Source: Brachycybe producta | Lineage: Eukaryota; Arthropoda; Diplopoda; Playtdesmida; Andrognathidae | Length of the DNA: 64,000 nucleotides | NCBI GenBank assembly: GCA_036925085.1 | Contig: JAUPFP010000028.1 | Span: 1,047,501-1,111,500 of the forward strand | Reading direction: 5' to 3' | Part shown: positions 26,601 through 41,600 of the stretch, piece by piece | Position numbering within the stretch: position 1 is the stretch's first letter | Layout: every line of letters starts with the position of its first letter | Translations under genes and position numbers: made by a program | Notes under the pieces: generated by a model | What the model saw: the letters and a program-made list of their open reading frames with translations, nothing else | Told to the model about the DNA's origin: nothing | Databases searched by the model: none

Positions 26601-29600
26601 ATAAACCTTCCTGACTAAAGCTAAGCAAAGCTTTGAAGCTCCTAAAAATTAGTGCCCCAAAGCCTTAGCTTGTCCAATGTCCATAGACTCCATACAAATA
26701 GATATGCAAAACTATAGAACGCTTCCCCTTCTGGAATAAAAAAAAGGTTTGTTGCGTTGAGTTGCTAAGTTTTAAGAAGTTGAACAATTTCAAAGCTTTG
26801 CCGAAGGCAAAAATCTAAAGCTCTGACGTCATTTTTGAAGCTTCGCTGGCCGCTTTACCACTTAGCTGTAGACTATGGAGTATAAACCAAGCCTAAGGAT
26901 TGTGCTAACTTTTAATAGGTACTTAGCGCTGATTATATGTATAGTGGTTACTTAATGAAAACCCTAACACTTGAGTTGTCATTGTTTACATGTAATCGCC
27001 ATTTTCTTTTACTACTGTTAGTCTAAAATATGCGTCCTGCAGGTTTTTTTGTACAGTAATCACTCAAAGGTCAACCATTTCATCTCTAACACAAAGGTCC
27101 TATTGTTCTAAGCTTTCTGAGGAAGGGACCATGTGACTTATGGTCACTTGATCTTTTCTTATTGAAAAGTTGTTTTGGTGATGGTTACAATATTATAATG
27201 TGTAAATGGTGGTGGGTGTCATCTTTAAAATGTGCCAAAAATATATTTGTAATCTGAGTTAAATCTAAGTTAGATTAAAGCATCTACTCTTAAAACCTCT
27301 AACAACTACTGTAGTTCCTCTGCGTCAGGCCTTCATGATTGCTTGCAGTTATTTTTAAATTAAAAAAAAATAGTCCTGAAACTACTTTTGGCACATTTAC
27401 GTAATTTTCTACAATAATTTCTAATAAATTTTAAATTTGTTCTCATTGTTTTTTTAAAAAAATAAGGTTTAGGTATGGTTCACACATGCTGGGAAAAAAA
27501 CACTATTAATAAGAATTTATCTAATTTGAACAACTCTATTCTGTTCATACGAATGCAGAAAAAACGGCGAAATTGTTTCTTCTTGCCACATGAAATTACA
27601 TGTTATCAGCCAATAGGAATGCGTCCTTCAGTAGTATTATTCTTTATGGCTCCTCCAGGACCTCCTGCTATTCTTTTTTCTACTACTTTTTTTTATAAAC
27701 TTAACAACAATGCCCTTGGAATGTTTTCTGTTGTAAAGTACGAGAACCCTTTGAATGTGAAAGAACACTGAAACTATATTTCAATTTTTTTTTTATTTCG
27801 ATTCCAGTTTCTATTTTCTTCTGTGGATTGTTTTTATCTGTTGAGTCCCGGTAGGTGCTGATATGCTGTGGCATTTGGGGGCCTCCAGGTGCTCCACATT
27901 TTTTTTTCTATTAAGTTAAATAAAAAAATGATAAATATGTTAAGTGTTTCCAAACTTGGAAAAATGTACATTGACTTCTTGAGACCACAAAAAATTGGGA
28001 GGCCCTATGCGCAAGCCTAATGGCGCCGAGGCCGAAAATCGCCGCTGATTGTCTGCTTTATTCAGCATGTGTAAAACATTCCTTACATCCTCTTTATACA
28101 GCTAGAAATCATTTTTAATTTATGAAACTTTTCAAAAATTGAAAGTTTATCATTTTTTTTAAAAAAAATTTCTACGAGCGTATGTTCCGTCTTGTTTTAT
28201 CCATCAAAATTCAGCTTACGTTTTTATATTTTGTTAAGTGACCTTTCGTTAAAAAGCTGATCAAAGTAAAAAAATCAGTATACTGTATAATGGAAGTTTG
28301 TCGTTTGCTTTTTTTGTGTGTTTAGCAGGCTAGCACTATAGTATAAATAAGCCTATCTAGTGTACCACGTTCAGTGACTACTAACAATGTAATGTTTGAT
28401 AAATTATTCATCAGGCCGTAGTTTTAATCTGTCAGCTGTCGAGCTTAATGACATGTATTTTCATCAACAACAAGAAGGTGGTGGTGGTGGTAGGTGGTAG
28501 GTGGTAGCTAGGTGGTAGGTGGTTCTTCTCTAAAGTTTGCCGACTGTGCTTGTCGCGTAAACACTGTCACAGCTTAATCTGGTTAGACCTCATTAGAATA
28601 TCCGAATGCGAATATATCTATCTATATATGACAAGGGGGTTAGGGAATTTGCCAACGAAATAAGAACAACATCCATCTTCTTATTTTTTTTTCTCCTCTT
28701 CGTTAATAACTTACAGTAATATTGTGCAAATTTTATAATTTTCACTCTTTTTGTTGTTGTTGTGTGTTTGAATTGCATTCACATCTCAAGTGAGCACCTA
28801 TTTATTTGGCAAGACATTCAATTCGAAATATAATTAAAATATCTGTTCGTATCATATCATTTTAGAAATTTATATTAGAATGGTAAAAAAAAATCAAATC
28901 GACAGGAGTGGGCTATTTTGTCCATAATTTGTGATCTGTGTGTCCAGTGTCCCAGACAGTCTTTTTTTTTTTAGACTCCAATTGTGATGGAAAGTTTCAA
29001 ATATGCTAAACTATGTTTGAAAACAAATGAACAGTATAGTGGACTCGTTTTCACGGTGACAGTTGCTGTCATGACACTAATGACAGTATGGTTGGCCAGA
29101 TCGGTTGGCCCGTTCTGTTAAAAAAAAAAAAAAGAACCACTTGATGAATCGCCGCCATCAGTGTCTAGCAGAAATTTCACATGAATGTTATTATTTCAGT
29201 AATACAAGGAATTAATTGCATGTATGAGTTACTATTGCAACTGCACTGTAATTGAATCACGTCAACTAAATCCAAGTTAATACAAAATTCAATATAAGTT
29301 AATCTAAAGTAAACGCACTTCTTCTAGATTGACTGGAGTTGAGTGGAGTCAATTTAGGATTTTTTTTTTAATGTTATGTTATGCTCAAATGAATGAAATC
29401 ACAAGAGAACAGACCTCCTACGTACCTTTTTTTAAGCTTTTGCGCTCAATCGAATTGACGTCACAGAGCTTCACTAATGTTGTAGAAAGGCCGCCATTTT
29501 TTTTTTAGAAATATTAATTTATTAACATTTGTTTTATAATTTTATTATTTTAATTAAGTATAAATTAACCATACTTATTTTAATTATTTTAATTAAATAT

Positions 29601-32600
29601 AATTTAACCATACTTAATTATTTTAATTAAATATAAATTAACCATACTTATTTTAATTTTTTTAATTAAATATATGCTGTACGTAACTATACTCAGTCTA
29701 TTTTTTAATTAAACATATATACTGTATTAATTATGCTTATACCATCCTTGCTACTTATTTTCTGAGCAAGTATTTCATGTGATGTCACCTGCTCAATTTG
29801 CTCAAAAGGAGCGCACAGTAGTAAGAAAGAAACCGTAGGGATTTCTAGTTGCCAGATGCTAGTAAAGTGAGTTTTTGAGATTCAATTCAGTTACTCAGGA
29901 GGAGTTCCTACTGTATTTCTTTGAACGGACAAACTCGACACATTTGAATTGTGTTACAAAGAAAAACAGTTTAAAGCTAACTACATCTATGGAAGAAAAA
30001 GACAAAAACAAATAAAATAGTACATTATATAAAATGAAATTTCTGCTTGACTTAAGTTAAATTAACTCTATCTAAATTTTCTTTTTTGTTGTTGTTGTTG
30101 TGTGTATAGTAATGGATAGCTCAAAATAAAGAAACAGGGACCTACCTATAACATGTAAATTATCTTGGTTGACAAGTTTTGTAAACAAGAATTTACATAA
30201 AGTTTATAGAATACTCTATAATGAAAAAAAAAAAAAACTGATGGGTTAGAATAGTGCCAAGGTTTCAATTCATGCATTTTAATGAATTTGAATATTTTAT
30301 CTTAAAGAAAAACGGAATCGAACATTTAAAACTTTGTTGTTTTTTGTGTCCAAATTCAAGAATAGTGCAAGGCCAGGTGCATTTGAGAATGGTCTACCCT
30401 TGTTGCAAAGGCATTTTAGGAGGCTATAGTTGCTTCTACAAACATCAACACCAGTTTAATTTGGAGACGGACAAATTTTGTACTTTGGGGGTAACATACA
30501 TGTATAATTTATAAAATAAATGACACGTCCAAAGCTCCAGCTTTTAATAACTTCACTCTTATATAGGGCACAAACAATCTGTAAAATGCAACTGAATGGG
30601 AATTTATTGATTTAGCATATTGGATTATAGAAATTTTAACTTTCGACATACCCACCATTTTTTTTGGATACAAAGGAGAATACATTTCTGTAGTTTTCCT
30701 CCGAACACGTAGGTTGTAATGTAACATATCATGTAATGCTTGTTACAATTTGTGTCCCGCGATTACGCCGTGAACGCCCTCCTACAGTGGCGTAGCTAGG
30801 CTTGGTTGCGCCCCCCCCCCCCCGCCACTTAAAACTTTGCGCTCCCCTTACCTCCCTCTCCACATAGCCCTAATACTGGGTGGGGTGCCATTTTGATGAA
30901 CGGCGGAACAGGTCTGAACAACAGTGGGGACAGTCGGAAGGTTAGGAAATGAAGCTTGTTGCAGGGGGTCTGGGGGGCACAGCCCCTCATTTTTTAAATA
31001 ATTATGAAAACAAATTTGTCCATTGTTCCGACCATTCTTCCCGTTAATCAAATTAGGGAATAGTCGAACAATGGACTAATTTGATTTAATAAGAATAATT
31101 CTTTAAAAACTGGAGGTTGCGCTCCCAACCCCCCTGCAACAAGCTTAATTTAACTAAACCTAACCTTCCGACTGTTCCTACTATTTTTCCGACTATTCCT
31201 ACCGTTGTTCTGCCGTGCCCATTGATCTCTATGATGAATTAAAGGTGCAAGTACTGTATGTAGTTTTTAAAAGTAAATATTAAATGAAAGTCGGTTCATT
31301 TTCGAAATTAACTGAATAAATTAAGCTAGCGATTCGAAATCACTCGCTTAATTTATTCAATTAATTTTGAAAACACATAACTTTCATTTCGTTTTTTGCG
31401 CGCCAAACCTCCTGCGCCACCCCTCTCCCCCCCCCCCCCCCCGCAGTTGCGGGTCTTGCGGTTGCCTAGCTATACGCCCCTGCCATCCTAACCGTAGAAC
31501 GTGACAATCACCCCACGAGCAAACGATATAGTGATCTCACTATCTCATTTCATCGCGAGCAGCTTTTCTGTATCGTTTCTATCACGAACAATGTTTCAAC
31601 TGGTATAATGCGAATTCCTTTGTGTTCGTTGCAACTTGCAAAAACCGACAAGTGATGGTTCGGATCGAGCGCCGTCTCAACTAGACGAATTTGTTACATT
31701 AAATGTTACATGACAGGCTTAGTTCGCCTTTATAAATATCGTTTAGAGAGTGAAGTTTTTAAAGATTATTTATATCTAATTATATAGAAGTTAGAAACTG
31801 CACAAAGACTTTATGAACACCTTGTATAATAAATAATACAATATATACATTTATAACGTAATTTTATTTTTGAATTTAAATGTCCATTGAGTAAATATTT
31901 TATTTTGTCTTTAATTATGAATAGATATACAACTATGCAAAACGCTTATTTTATTTATTATATATTGTTGGTTCATAAAATAATTTATTTGTTTTATGAA
32001 AATTTCAATATTGTGTATCCATATATGGATGGCATCTTTAAAATGTAGGCGATGTGTACCAATTTGAACCACATTTCTGTCATGTTTTAAAGAGCTTTGG
32101 CATGACATGTAGGCCTTGTCTACCAAATGATGCGTCAGTTTGCCGTTGAGTTTGCCTATTCCAGTCTTTTTAAAGGTGTTTTAAAAGTGTAAATGCCTTT
32201 TTAGGTGAAAAAATTGACAAAAACTTGAATATGTTTTAGGTTGTGTTTTAGAAACTATAGAAGGGCAACTGAATCATGATCTTAAGGTTATTTTCCTGTT
32301 GATATCTTTCAAAATAAGCTTTTAATATGAGTTGGAAAATGACCTAACGTTAATCAGACAAATACCACTTGCAGATGATATTTTTAAAATTTTATCTATA
32401 AGAAGTTTAGTTCGAATGATATCAACATGAAAATGCAATTGAGTGATTGAGCTTCCCGTCTCCTTTCTAAAACACTTTCTAATTTCTCTTAATTTTGATC
32501 CTGAAAGACAGAATTATTATAATTCGAAAATCAGCTGTTCATAAACAGTCTTAACACTCACTACATTACGTTGTTTTAAAGCAATACATTTGATGAAAAA

Positions 32601-35600
32601 ATGCTATCAAACATTATCAAAGTGATTATGTTACTGTAATCATTTATAGAATTTCTACGTTCTCGGAAATTTCTACCTGATGGAAGAGAATTTTGACTTT
32701 GGTACAAAAAAGTAGTAGCTCAGTTCTATTGAAACTAGAAGGGTTAAACGAAAATGCATAACTAATTTTCATGATGCTATTTTTTTTAGAAATAAACATT
32801 TATGGTTGTTTAATAGGTTTTTCGTCCACAAAAACAATTTGGACTGAATCACATAAGCAAAAAAAAAATTTCACAGAAAAATGAATCTATCCTGCTATGA
32901 AGAATTAAATTCTATTTATTTGGCTGAAAGTATGCATAGCAGAACAAAATATGAAATAGTTTCTTCTTGCATCACACGAATTTACATGTTATCAGAAAAT
33001 AGGAAGAAGTTTTTCAGAAGCATTTTTTCTTTATTGACTCCTTTTCATATTTTTTTTTTCTTCACTATAAACTCAACAAATTCTTTGAAATATTTTCGGT
33101 TGTGTTTTCTGTTGTATGTTTGTGCATGTGTGTCCCTGACTTAATTCCGCGTGGCTGAGTAGACTTAAGTCAGGGACACACATTCAGAAACATACAACAG
33201 AAAACACACAAGAAAAACCACTGCAACAATAGAAATTCAGTTCTGTTTGCATGCATTGAACACACATGCAGAACAGAAATGGAACAGTCATCTATTGTGA
33301 AACATAGACAACATGTGTTCCACAGTTTTGTTTGCTTTTGAGTCTACAAAAATGTTTTGATGATGTCATGCAAGCTACAATCCTATTGGTTCATTTATAA
33401 CAGAAACCAGGAAAGAAAAGAAAAGATGGAGCAAACCACTATCTCAGGTTTTCTGTTCTGTTTTTTGCACTTCTGGTTTCTTACATGTTTTCCTTTACGT
33501 TTTCTGCATGTATGTCCCTGGCTTTACTCTTTTCTGCGCCATGTTAGAAAAGAGACAAAACGATTCTTGTCTTAAAAATTGTATTTGTTCCCTGAGGTCC
33601 CCCCCCCCCAAAAAAAGAGCCGTAATATTGATCATTTTTCTCCTTCGTTGAAAAAATTTCTCTTCAAATATAATTATTCTCTTGTGTTTCAAGTGTCTTA
33701 TATTATTTATAAGTTCTATTTTTTAGGAGGTTTTTGTTTGTGTGGCTGTTTTTTTTAGGCAGACATTGTTTGTCTGTGTAGGTATTTTTTTCGTATCTAG
33801 GTTAAATGTGGGAGGCAGCTGCCACTGGCAATTTGATGGAATTCATGTCTCAAGTAGAAAAAAAAAACTCTTTGAGAAGAAAAATTTGGAAAGTTGCAGC
33901 TGATCTTGAATCTTTTTTTATGCTAATCAAAAAGGGTCATGATCATGTGAACACATTCTTCAAGTGATTGTTTTTTTTTTTTTACATCTTAACATAAAGA
34001 GAACTTTCTTATGTAAATTCTTCACTCAACTCAGACAATTGAAACGAAAATTAAGTGAAGGTCATAATATATAGGTGAGCCTCAGTTGCTAAGTGTTTTC
34101 ATGGAAATAAATTAAAAAAATAAACATTTTATAGCAGTTTGAAAATGACCTGTTTTTAGGTATTTTTCATTGGCATTTCATAAAAAAAAAAACTGTTTTC
34201 GCCTTTTTCAAACTGTGATAAAAAGTTTATTTTGAAAGATATCAACAACGAAAAAACGTTTAGCATTATTACCAACTATTCTAGTTTTTAAAACACTTTG
34301 ATTTGTTTTCGTAATGTTTCTCATCTAAAACATTCGCTTTAAAATAGTAAAACAGTAGACAAAAACAATATAAATATTTATGAAACCACCTTAAGGTGGT
34401 TTTAAAGTGTAAACGCCACTAAAACTGATTATTCTGTCTTTCAGAAGTAAAAAAAATCAAAAGAAACTAGAAAATGTTTCAGAAATTAAAAGGGTAGCAC
34501 TGTCACCTAATACCTAGTACACACCTGATAATTTAAATGTGTTCTACAGAGCCCTGTGAAGGGCATACAAACAATATATCGAACTCAATTTATTCAGTTA
34601 ATCTGAAAATATTTGAGTTAATACTTAAATATAATTATAGAAACTATTGACAAAATTTTGATTTAGTATTGCAATTTAAAATATTAATAATAAAGTCAAT
34701 ATTTATTTGGTTCACGTCCTTAACTGGATTTCGTATAATTCACCTAAACACATTTAAATTGAATTCATTTAACTCGTGTGTGTACAGGGTATAATGATAT
34801 TTTCGTGTTAATTTCGAAATAAGCTATTGAATTGCCAATAAAACGTTTATTTTGAAATATATCAACACGAAAATACTCTTACTTGAATTGAGTCATTCTT
34901 CTAGTTTCTAAAACAATTTTTAGTTAGAACTGTTAAGCTTAGCTTTTTTATGACTTTTTTTAGAAAATTAATCCGTGAATTTAATCTGTGAAATTAATCT
35001 TGAATCAACTGTTTATTTTATATTAAAAATGCATTATGTTGATTCAAAATCGTTCAAAAAAGAGCAACAAAAATAGTTTGGATTTCAAAAATGTTAAGAT
35101 TAATTTGTTTTTATTTATTTAACAAATTGAATTATAATTTCTTGTCAAAAGTCGGCAAACTGAAACACTACATGTTATGAATGTATTAAGTTAATTCTAA
35201 ACTCAATTTAAATTGTTGGTGGTTTGTTTTCAAAAGTGGCTTTTTTCTTCGGGCGACTAGTCTTCTGTTAGTATGAGTATTTTTCTATATGTGGTAGGGC
35301 CTATGCCATCATTTTTGCCAGATGAGTGGCTGGTGGTGGTGGTACAACAACAATTTGTTTTTTTTTATTTATTCTAAGTTTAAATAGTTTGAGTTTGTTG
35401 TTAGTATGAGCGTCAGGAATGTTGACATCTTGGGTCATATTGATGATAAATATCTAGACTTATCGCGTGGATGCTTTTCAGGTTCAAGTTTATTTGCTTT
35501 CATTTTATTTTATACTGAAAAGTGGAAGTAATTTAAAGGTATTTTTCTTTAGATTGACTAGCTCGAAGCAGTTTTTGTTAGTCTCAATGGGAAGCAGATT

Positions 35601-38600
35601 GACCTGATTACTAGAAGGCTTATGGTTTAGCAAAAGACACCAATAACATCCACTATATTAATAGGGCGATGTGGGATTTCAATTGCTCCTATAGAAAAAC
35701 AAACTTTGACACATCATACATACCAAATTAAAGGTTTCCGACTGATCTTCATGGAAACGCAAGAAGAAAGTCCCAGGAAAATTGCAAAAGTCCTAAACAA
35801 AAACGTGAAAAAAAAGCTTCCATATGTTTTCATTAAAACATGCCATATTATAGAAATAATAATGAAGCACGGGCTGGGGTTTTCTTTGCATTATATTAGT
35901 GAACCATTGTGGCATCGTGCGTTAGACGCCATGTATGTACATTTAATTTATTCAATAATTGACCTCTTTGCTATATGCATTTACTGTATTTATAGCAAGG
36001 AATACTATATTTTCTATACTAGGTATAGTCCTTGCATATAGCCCAGTATACAGTAGCCCAGGTATAGTCTCATTCTTTTCGTACAAGTTGCATGATGGGT
36101 TTACTAGTTATTTTATGAACTTGATATCGAAGTCTGTCTAGCTCTTTAATTTGAAATCACCAAAATATCTGTGTTTTAAATGCCTTGAAAAGGTCTCAGC
36201 TAAGCCTTACATGTCACGGAAAATTTGTTAAGAGCCTAGATCCACGCCCATCTTGTTGTTTTGAGCAGACGACAATGAGACAAATGAGTGTTCTTATATG
36301 GTGTTACTAAAACTGCAAGAAATCGCCCCACAATCGCTCAATTAAAATACAGTAAAGCGCACAATGCAATAAAAAGTATTGTTCTTCACGTGCTCAATTT
36401 ATATAATTTTTGAAAAGGTCCTTCTATTTTTAAACAAGATTCAAATTCGCTCGTTTTTTTAACACCATGTTAAATCCCATTGGCCCCAAAACCGTCCCAC
36501 AAACATTTGAAAAACTCTCGTTAAAAACGATTTAGAACAATAACAAAATAATTAGCACATATATTCATGTATTAGCTTCACGATGTTTCCTTTTTATAAA
36601 TTTTGAAAAGGTCCTTCTATATTTTTAATAACGTTTAAAATTGTACGTTTTTTAACTCCATGTTAAGTCCCATAGGAGCAAAAAACCGTCACCCAACCAT
36701 TTGAAGAACTCCCATTAAAAACGACTTAGAACAATCACACAAAAATTAGCACGTGCATTAATCTATTGGCTTCACCCTGTTTTCTTTTTATAAGATTAGC
36801 AAGCGAAATTATTTTTCTATTAATTATTATGTGACTTCAAACCGTGAGAAAAAACGTTAAAAAACCGTTTTTCAATCAACAACGATCGCAGCGCCAAAAT
36901 TCGGAGAAATTTTGAAATAAACGCTATATCTAGGCTCTTAAGTTCAACAAAATTGAAAACTTTAAAGAATACTTTTGAAAAAAATGCTGTTTTGAAAAAC
37001 AAGTTTTTTTTTGTCATTTCAAAAGAAAAGAGGTAAAGTTGTTAATTTAATGTAAAAGTATAGTAGATCGTACCCACTTCTTTTATAATAAATGGATTGG
37101 TGTCAATAAAAGGGGGATAGCTGAAAGTAGAGAAACAGTGTTTCGAGAATAAATTTCAAACTATAAAGCTTTCATTGTCTCATTAATGCACACAAAAAAC
37201 AACTTTCTCTAAAGTGAAAAACCCTGCTATAATTCCTTGTGATCGATATTTCTTGTAAAGGATGTCTTTTTTGTGTGTCTTAGTTCTAACTATTCACCAA
37301 TAGTGCTTTTTTACATTTGAAATGTATTAAAAAGTCCACTGGGCCCTGGACCATGGGCTTTATGTTAGTCTCTAATCTATATTAGAGACTAACAGGGGCC
37401 CACTAACAGGCCCATGGTCCAGGGCCTAGTGGACTTTTTATGGACTGAGTTGTGCATGTCCTAGGCCGACAAATTTAATATTCATGAACCTTTTGGGTTT
37501 TGTGGTCTTTATTGTATTTTTGAGATTTATAAGCCTCATGGACCAGAATCTTCTTTTAAAAATGCTAAGCCCCCATGGGCATTGGGAACCTAGTGTTCTT
37601 TACGAGAATAGTGGGCCTCGTTGGCTTGGTGTGCTTTATGGTGGGCTGAGCTCACTGTGAGATTCTCACAAAAACTTTTCTTTCCAATGTTGTGTTTAAG
37701 TTATGAGTTTTATGTGGGTTAATTTAATTAGGAGCCCAATTTTGAATGTGAAATTAGATGATGATGATTTGAATAATTCAAGCATTTATGGCAATTGTCT
37801 TTTTTTTTATTACAAGTTATTTAACTTGTCATAACAGTTATAACAATGCTTCTGGCAATGATGAGCATTAATTAATATTCCCATTTTCTCTTCTATTTAA
37901 TAGACAACCTTAATTTGATAAAATGTTTACATCTACTGCTGTATTCAAATAAGATCGAGGTTTAAATTTTAACGTGGTTTCATAATGTTGTTTATCTACT
38001 TTTTATGCAGTACTGTATGTCAAAAAATGTTCCAATACTTGGATAGTATAGTATGTTGTTTAAAATTGAACATATCAAATATTGTAAAAGCTGCTACACG
38101 TTTTAAACTTAAAAGTTTGGGTGGAACTCTGGTTATTCTTTCTTTCCCGGATAAAATTAAGAGAAACTTGAAAGTTTTTCTTAAGAAACTAGAAAGGTAT
38201 CTCTAAAGTAAAGCTCTACTTTAAGCATAAAATCTTTTTTTTTTTAATATTTGTCTGTAAAATGTTTATTTTGTTTACTATTGAGTGAATCAGCTACCGT
38301 TCTAGTTAGTTTTTTAGTTAGTTTCTTAGGGAAGAATCACACGCGCTGAATCAAATCCAACTGAATTTACTTTTGTAAGGAATTTAATTGAAGCGCCAAT
38401 ATATCTTTCAGGGCAGTGGGCCATAGAAATATTCTAATTTTTTTATTTCTATTTCTAATTTCTGCTGGTTTTTTCAGCATGTGTGATTCTTCCCTTTTCT
38501 TTTGGAATACAGAATAACTGGAGTTGAAAACTCAGCAACAAATCAAAATGTAGTTATACATTACAAAAACTAAATTAAATTAATGGAGATTTAAAAAAAA

Positions 38601-41600
38601 TATTGAGGTTTAAAAAAAAACAGGTTAAAAATAGTTTCTATCGGAAAACAATTACAATTTAAACCTCAGTTTTCAATTTCATTAACGTAGTTTAATTCTT
38701 TATAACTTTGTTTAATTTTTTTGTTGAACTACATATTGACATTTTCCTAACAATCATCTACCTACAATTTTCTTTGTGGTGGAGATATTTAATTTTAAAT
38801 AATTTTGCTAGCAATACTTTTTAAACATTGGTAACTAAGTTTGGGTTGTCAGTTCTAGGACATACTGTACAGTATATGACTTTTGGACCATAAAGAATGG
38901 CATTCATTTATGTGATAAATTTTTGCATATTTTCAGGCGAATACAGTTGCATATCAGCAGAGTTTGACCTTCAACGTTCCATTGGCTTTCATTTGGTGCA
39001 AAGTTATTTGCCAACAATTTTAATAGTGGTCATATCTTGGGTGTCATTTTGGATGGACGTTGAGGCGGTTCCAGGTCGAGTCACACTGGGAATTACAACT
39101 CTTCTTACAGTCTCATCGAAAGCTTCAGGTAGGCCCTACTGTCATTTTTTTTCCGATAAATATTCCATCTTTTATTTGGTCTGTTGTTTTTGTCTTATCT
39201 AAATCTAAATATCTATCTTATCTATCTATATACCTGCCTTGTATTAAAAAGCTAATGTCTATCAAAATATGATGGCAATAGAAAACACTTAGGAATTAAA
39301 GCCCAAATTGAAGAAGCCCAGCTTAGCACTGCAAAAACCTCTCAACAGGTTTCTTACTTCCAATATAAAAAAAAACCTTGTTTTTTTCAAAACCCTTGAA
39401 CAGGGCTCGGTTTTTTTGGCTTTCTATGTTAGAACACTGCTTCAAGTGCCATGCAAGGTTGTTTGACTTTAAATTTTTGAGGAGCTATATGACAAAGAAG
39501 GGGTAGGAAGTGGCCTGGGTCGATGGTATAGGTATTATTTAAATCTAATTATTTAAACAAAAAATGGATATTTATTTTAAGAAGAAAGTGTTTTTAACAA
39601 AAGTTTCAAAAAATATTTTAATTTCTAAAATTTATCATTTTTAAAATAGCTTTTATGTAAATTTCTTTATGCTTAATAAGGTTTTTCATGAGTACAATGA
39701 AAAAACTATGGAAAAATAAACTTTAAAAGCAAATTTCACAAGATTCATTAATTATAATATTTTTTGTCTGTAGTAGAATGAAACCTCTGAGAAAGAAAAA
39801 AAAAACGTGTCATTTCAGAGTGTAAACTATGAAACCTTTGACAGAAAATTGAAAGTCTCTTTCAGAGTTTTCTTTCAATTTTAATATGAAGAAAACTAGA
39901 GGAAAAATGTCACAATTTGTAGCTAGATGGTGCTGAATTACATAAGAATATTATTACTTTTTTTAAAAAAAATTTGTCTTGAGTTTTTTTTTATTAAGCT
40001 TTTGAAAATCCTTTTGAAGAACTTTTATATTCAACTACAGTAACACTGTCAAAAGTTGGCCATTAGGTTGGTATGTTATTGGTTATTTCTTGCTGTAAAA
40101 TATCTATAAAAAAATTATTACAAAATTATTAATTAATAATTACATATTGTACTTTGTTTTAAGCAGCGATCCAATCACATTGGTAATATTTACAGCAATA
40201 TTAACTGCAATGTGTCTTTGCAATTGTCATAGTGAAAAATACCCTTGCAAGACTTACAGTGGTTTTCTTGAACACCGGCTTGCAGAAAAGTATTTTCGGT
40301 TTTTTTTTGCAAGAAACTGCAAGATTTAGAGTAATATTTAACTTATTTCTTGCATTTAAATCTTGTAAGAAAATAGCCAGTGTGATAGCCGCTTAACATA
40401 TAGGCCTAAATTAAAAGTTGTGATGGGGCGCGTATTCAGGATTTTACACAACCAGAACACCGTTGTAGTGTCAGACAAAAAGGTAGACGAAAATTCTCCT
40501 AAAATAAAACAAAAGAACTTCAGTTAATTTAATTACGATTTAAAAATAAAAGGTGACTCAACTTTATGTTAAATAAATTGAGGCATGTGTGAGTTATCCA
40601 CGGCTACAAGGTCCCTAGCTTTTCCTCGGGCTTCTCTTTATACCTCTTTTCTTTGCTGTCCGTTTCGATGTCTCATTATGAAAAGAACTTTGACCTCTCA
40701 TCTCGTAGGCCAAAATTGTTGAATCATGGAAGGAATTCAGCTTAATAAATTTATTTTAAAACAAAAGGTCCATGTCATGTGGTCTTCATAAGAGAATTAT
40801 TTGCATGCAAATTAGTTTTTTTTTACATTTCTATTGGTCGATGGCTATCATGTGATAATGATATGGCGACTAATAGAAATATTTATTGTAATCACATATT
40901 TCAACTTAAAGGTGGTTTTAAGGTGAAATCCCATTAATCTGTCTTTCAGAAGTAAATTTTTTAAGACAAACTATAAAGTGTTTTAGAAACTAGAAGTTCT
41001 AGTTTCTAAAACACTTTACCCACTTTACCCTTTAAATAATCGAGTTCCCCTTCTAGTCTAGAAGGGGAACTCGATTATTTAAAGGGTATATTCATATTGA
41101 TTTCTTTCAAAATAAGCTTTTTGAGTTTAGAAAATGACTAAAATTTTTGTTTATAAAAAGTTGATTATAAAAGATATCAGCCATCAGCACGAATATACTA
41201 TTACGTGGCTGAGCTACCAGTATAATTTCTAAAGCGGCAGTCACACTAGGCTGGTTTACAAGCCGAAGGTTGCTGCTGGCTATTAGCAGCAACAGCAAGC
41301 AGCAGCTGCTTTGGGTTCACACTTGTCCAGTCCCTGCTGGTATTAGCAGTGCAAGTCATCCAATCACCGTCTTGCAAAAACACAAACTCTAACAACAACC
41401 AACCCAAGCAGTGGAGTTTCAACTACCACTAGTGACACTACTAGCAACAAAAAGTTCACACTAGATGGCAGCAGCAGGAAGGGAGTCACATGACCAGCTG
41501 GTAGCTGCTAAAGTTGGACATGTCCAACTTCACCAGCCGCTGTTAAAATCACTAGCATGCTGGGAAAAGCAGCTGCTGGTAGCAGTTCAGACTATGCTAC

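Larger units (their letters stand above)
25463..38936 (+). other. Largest intron, within the Gly198 codon (13.5 kb)
   Basis: GT-AG intron made largely of dispersed repeats: a poly-C fold-back element, several family A copies, short palindromes, a 193-bp tandem duplication and a minisatellite. No open frame here shows a protein domain. Confidence 0.85.

Noticed and set aside
27475-27771. 98-codon frame
   Set aside because: It overlaps a dispersed repeat whose other copies do not keep the frame.
35706-36041. 111-codon frame in the large intron
   Set aside because: No domain, atypical composition, and inside an intron of the receptor. Such lengths arise by chance here.
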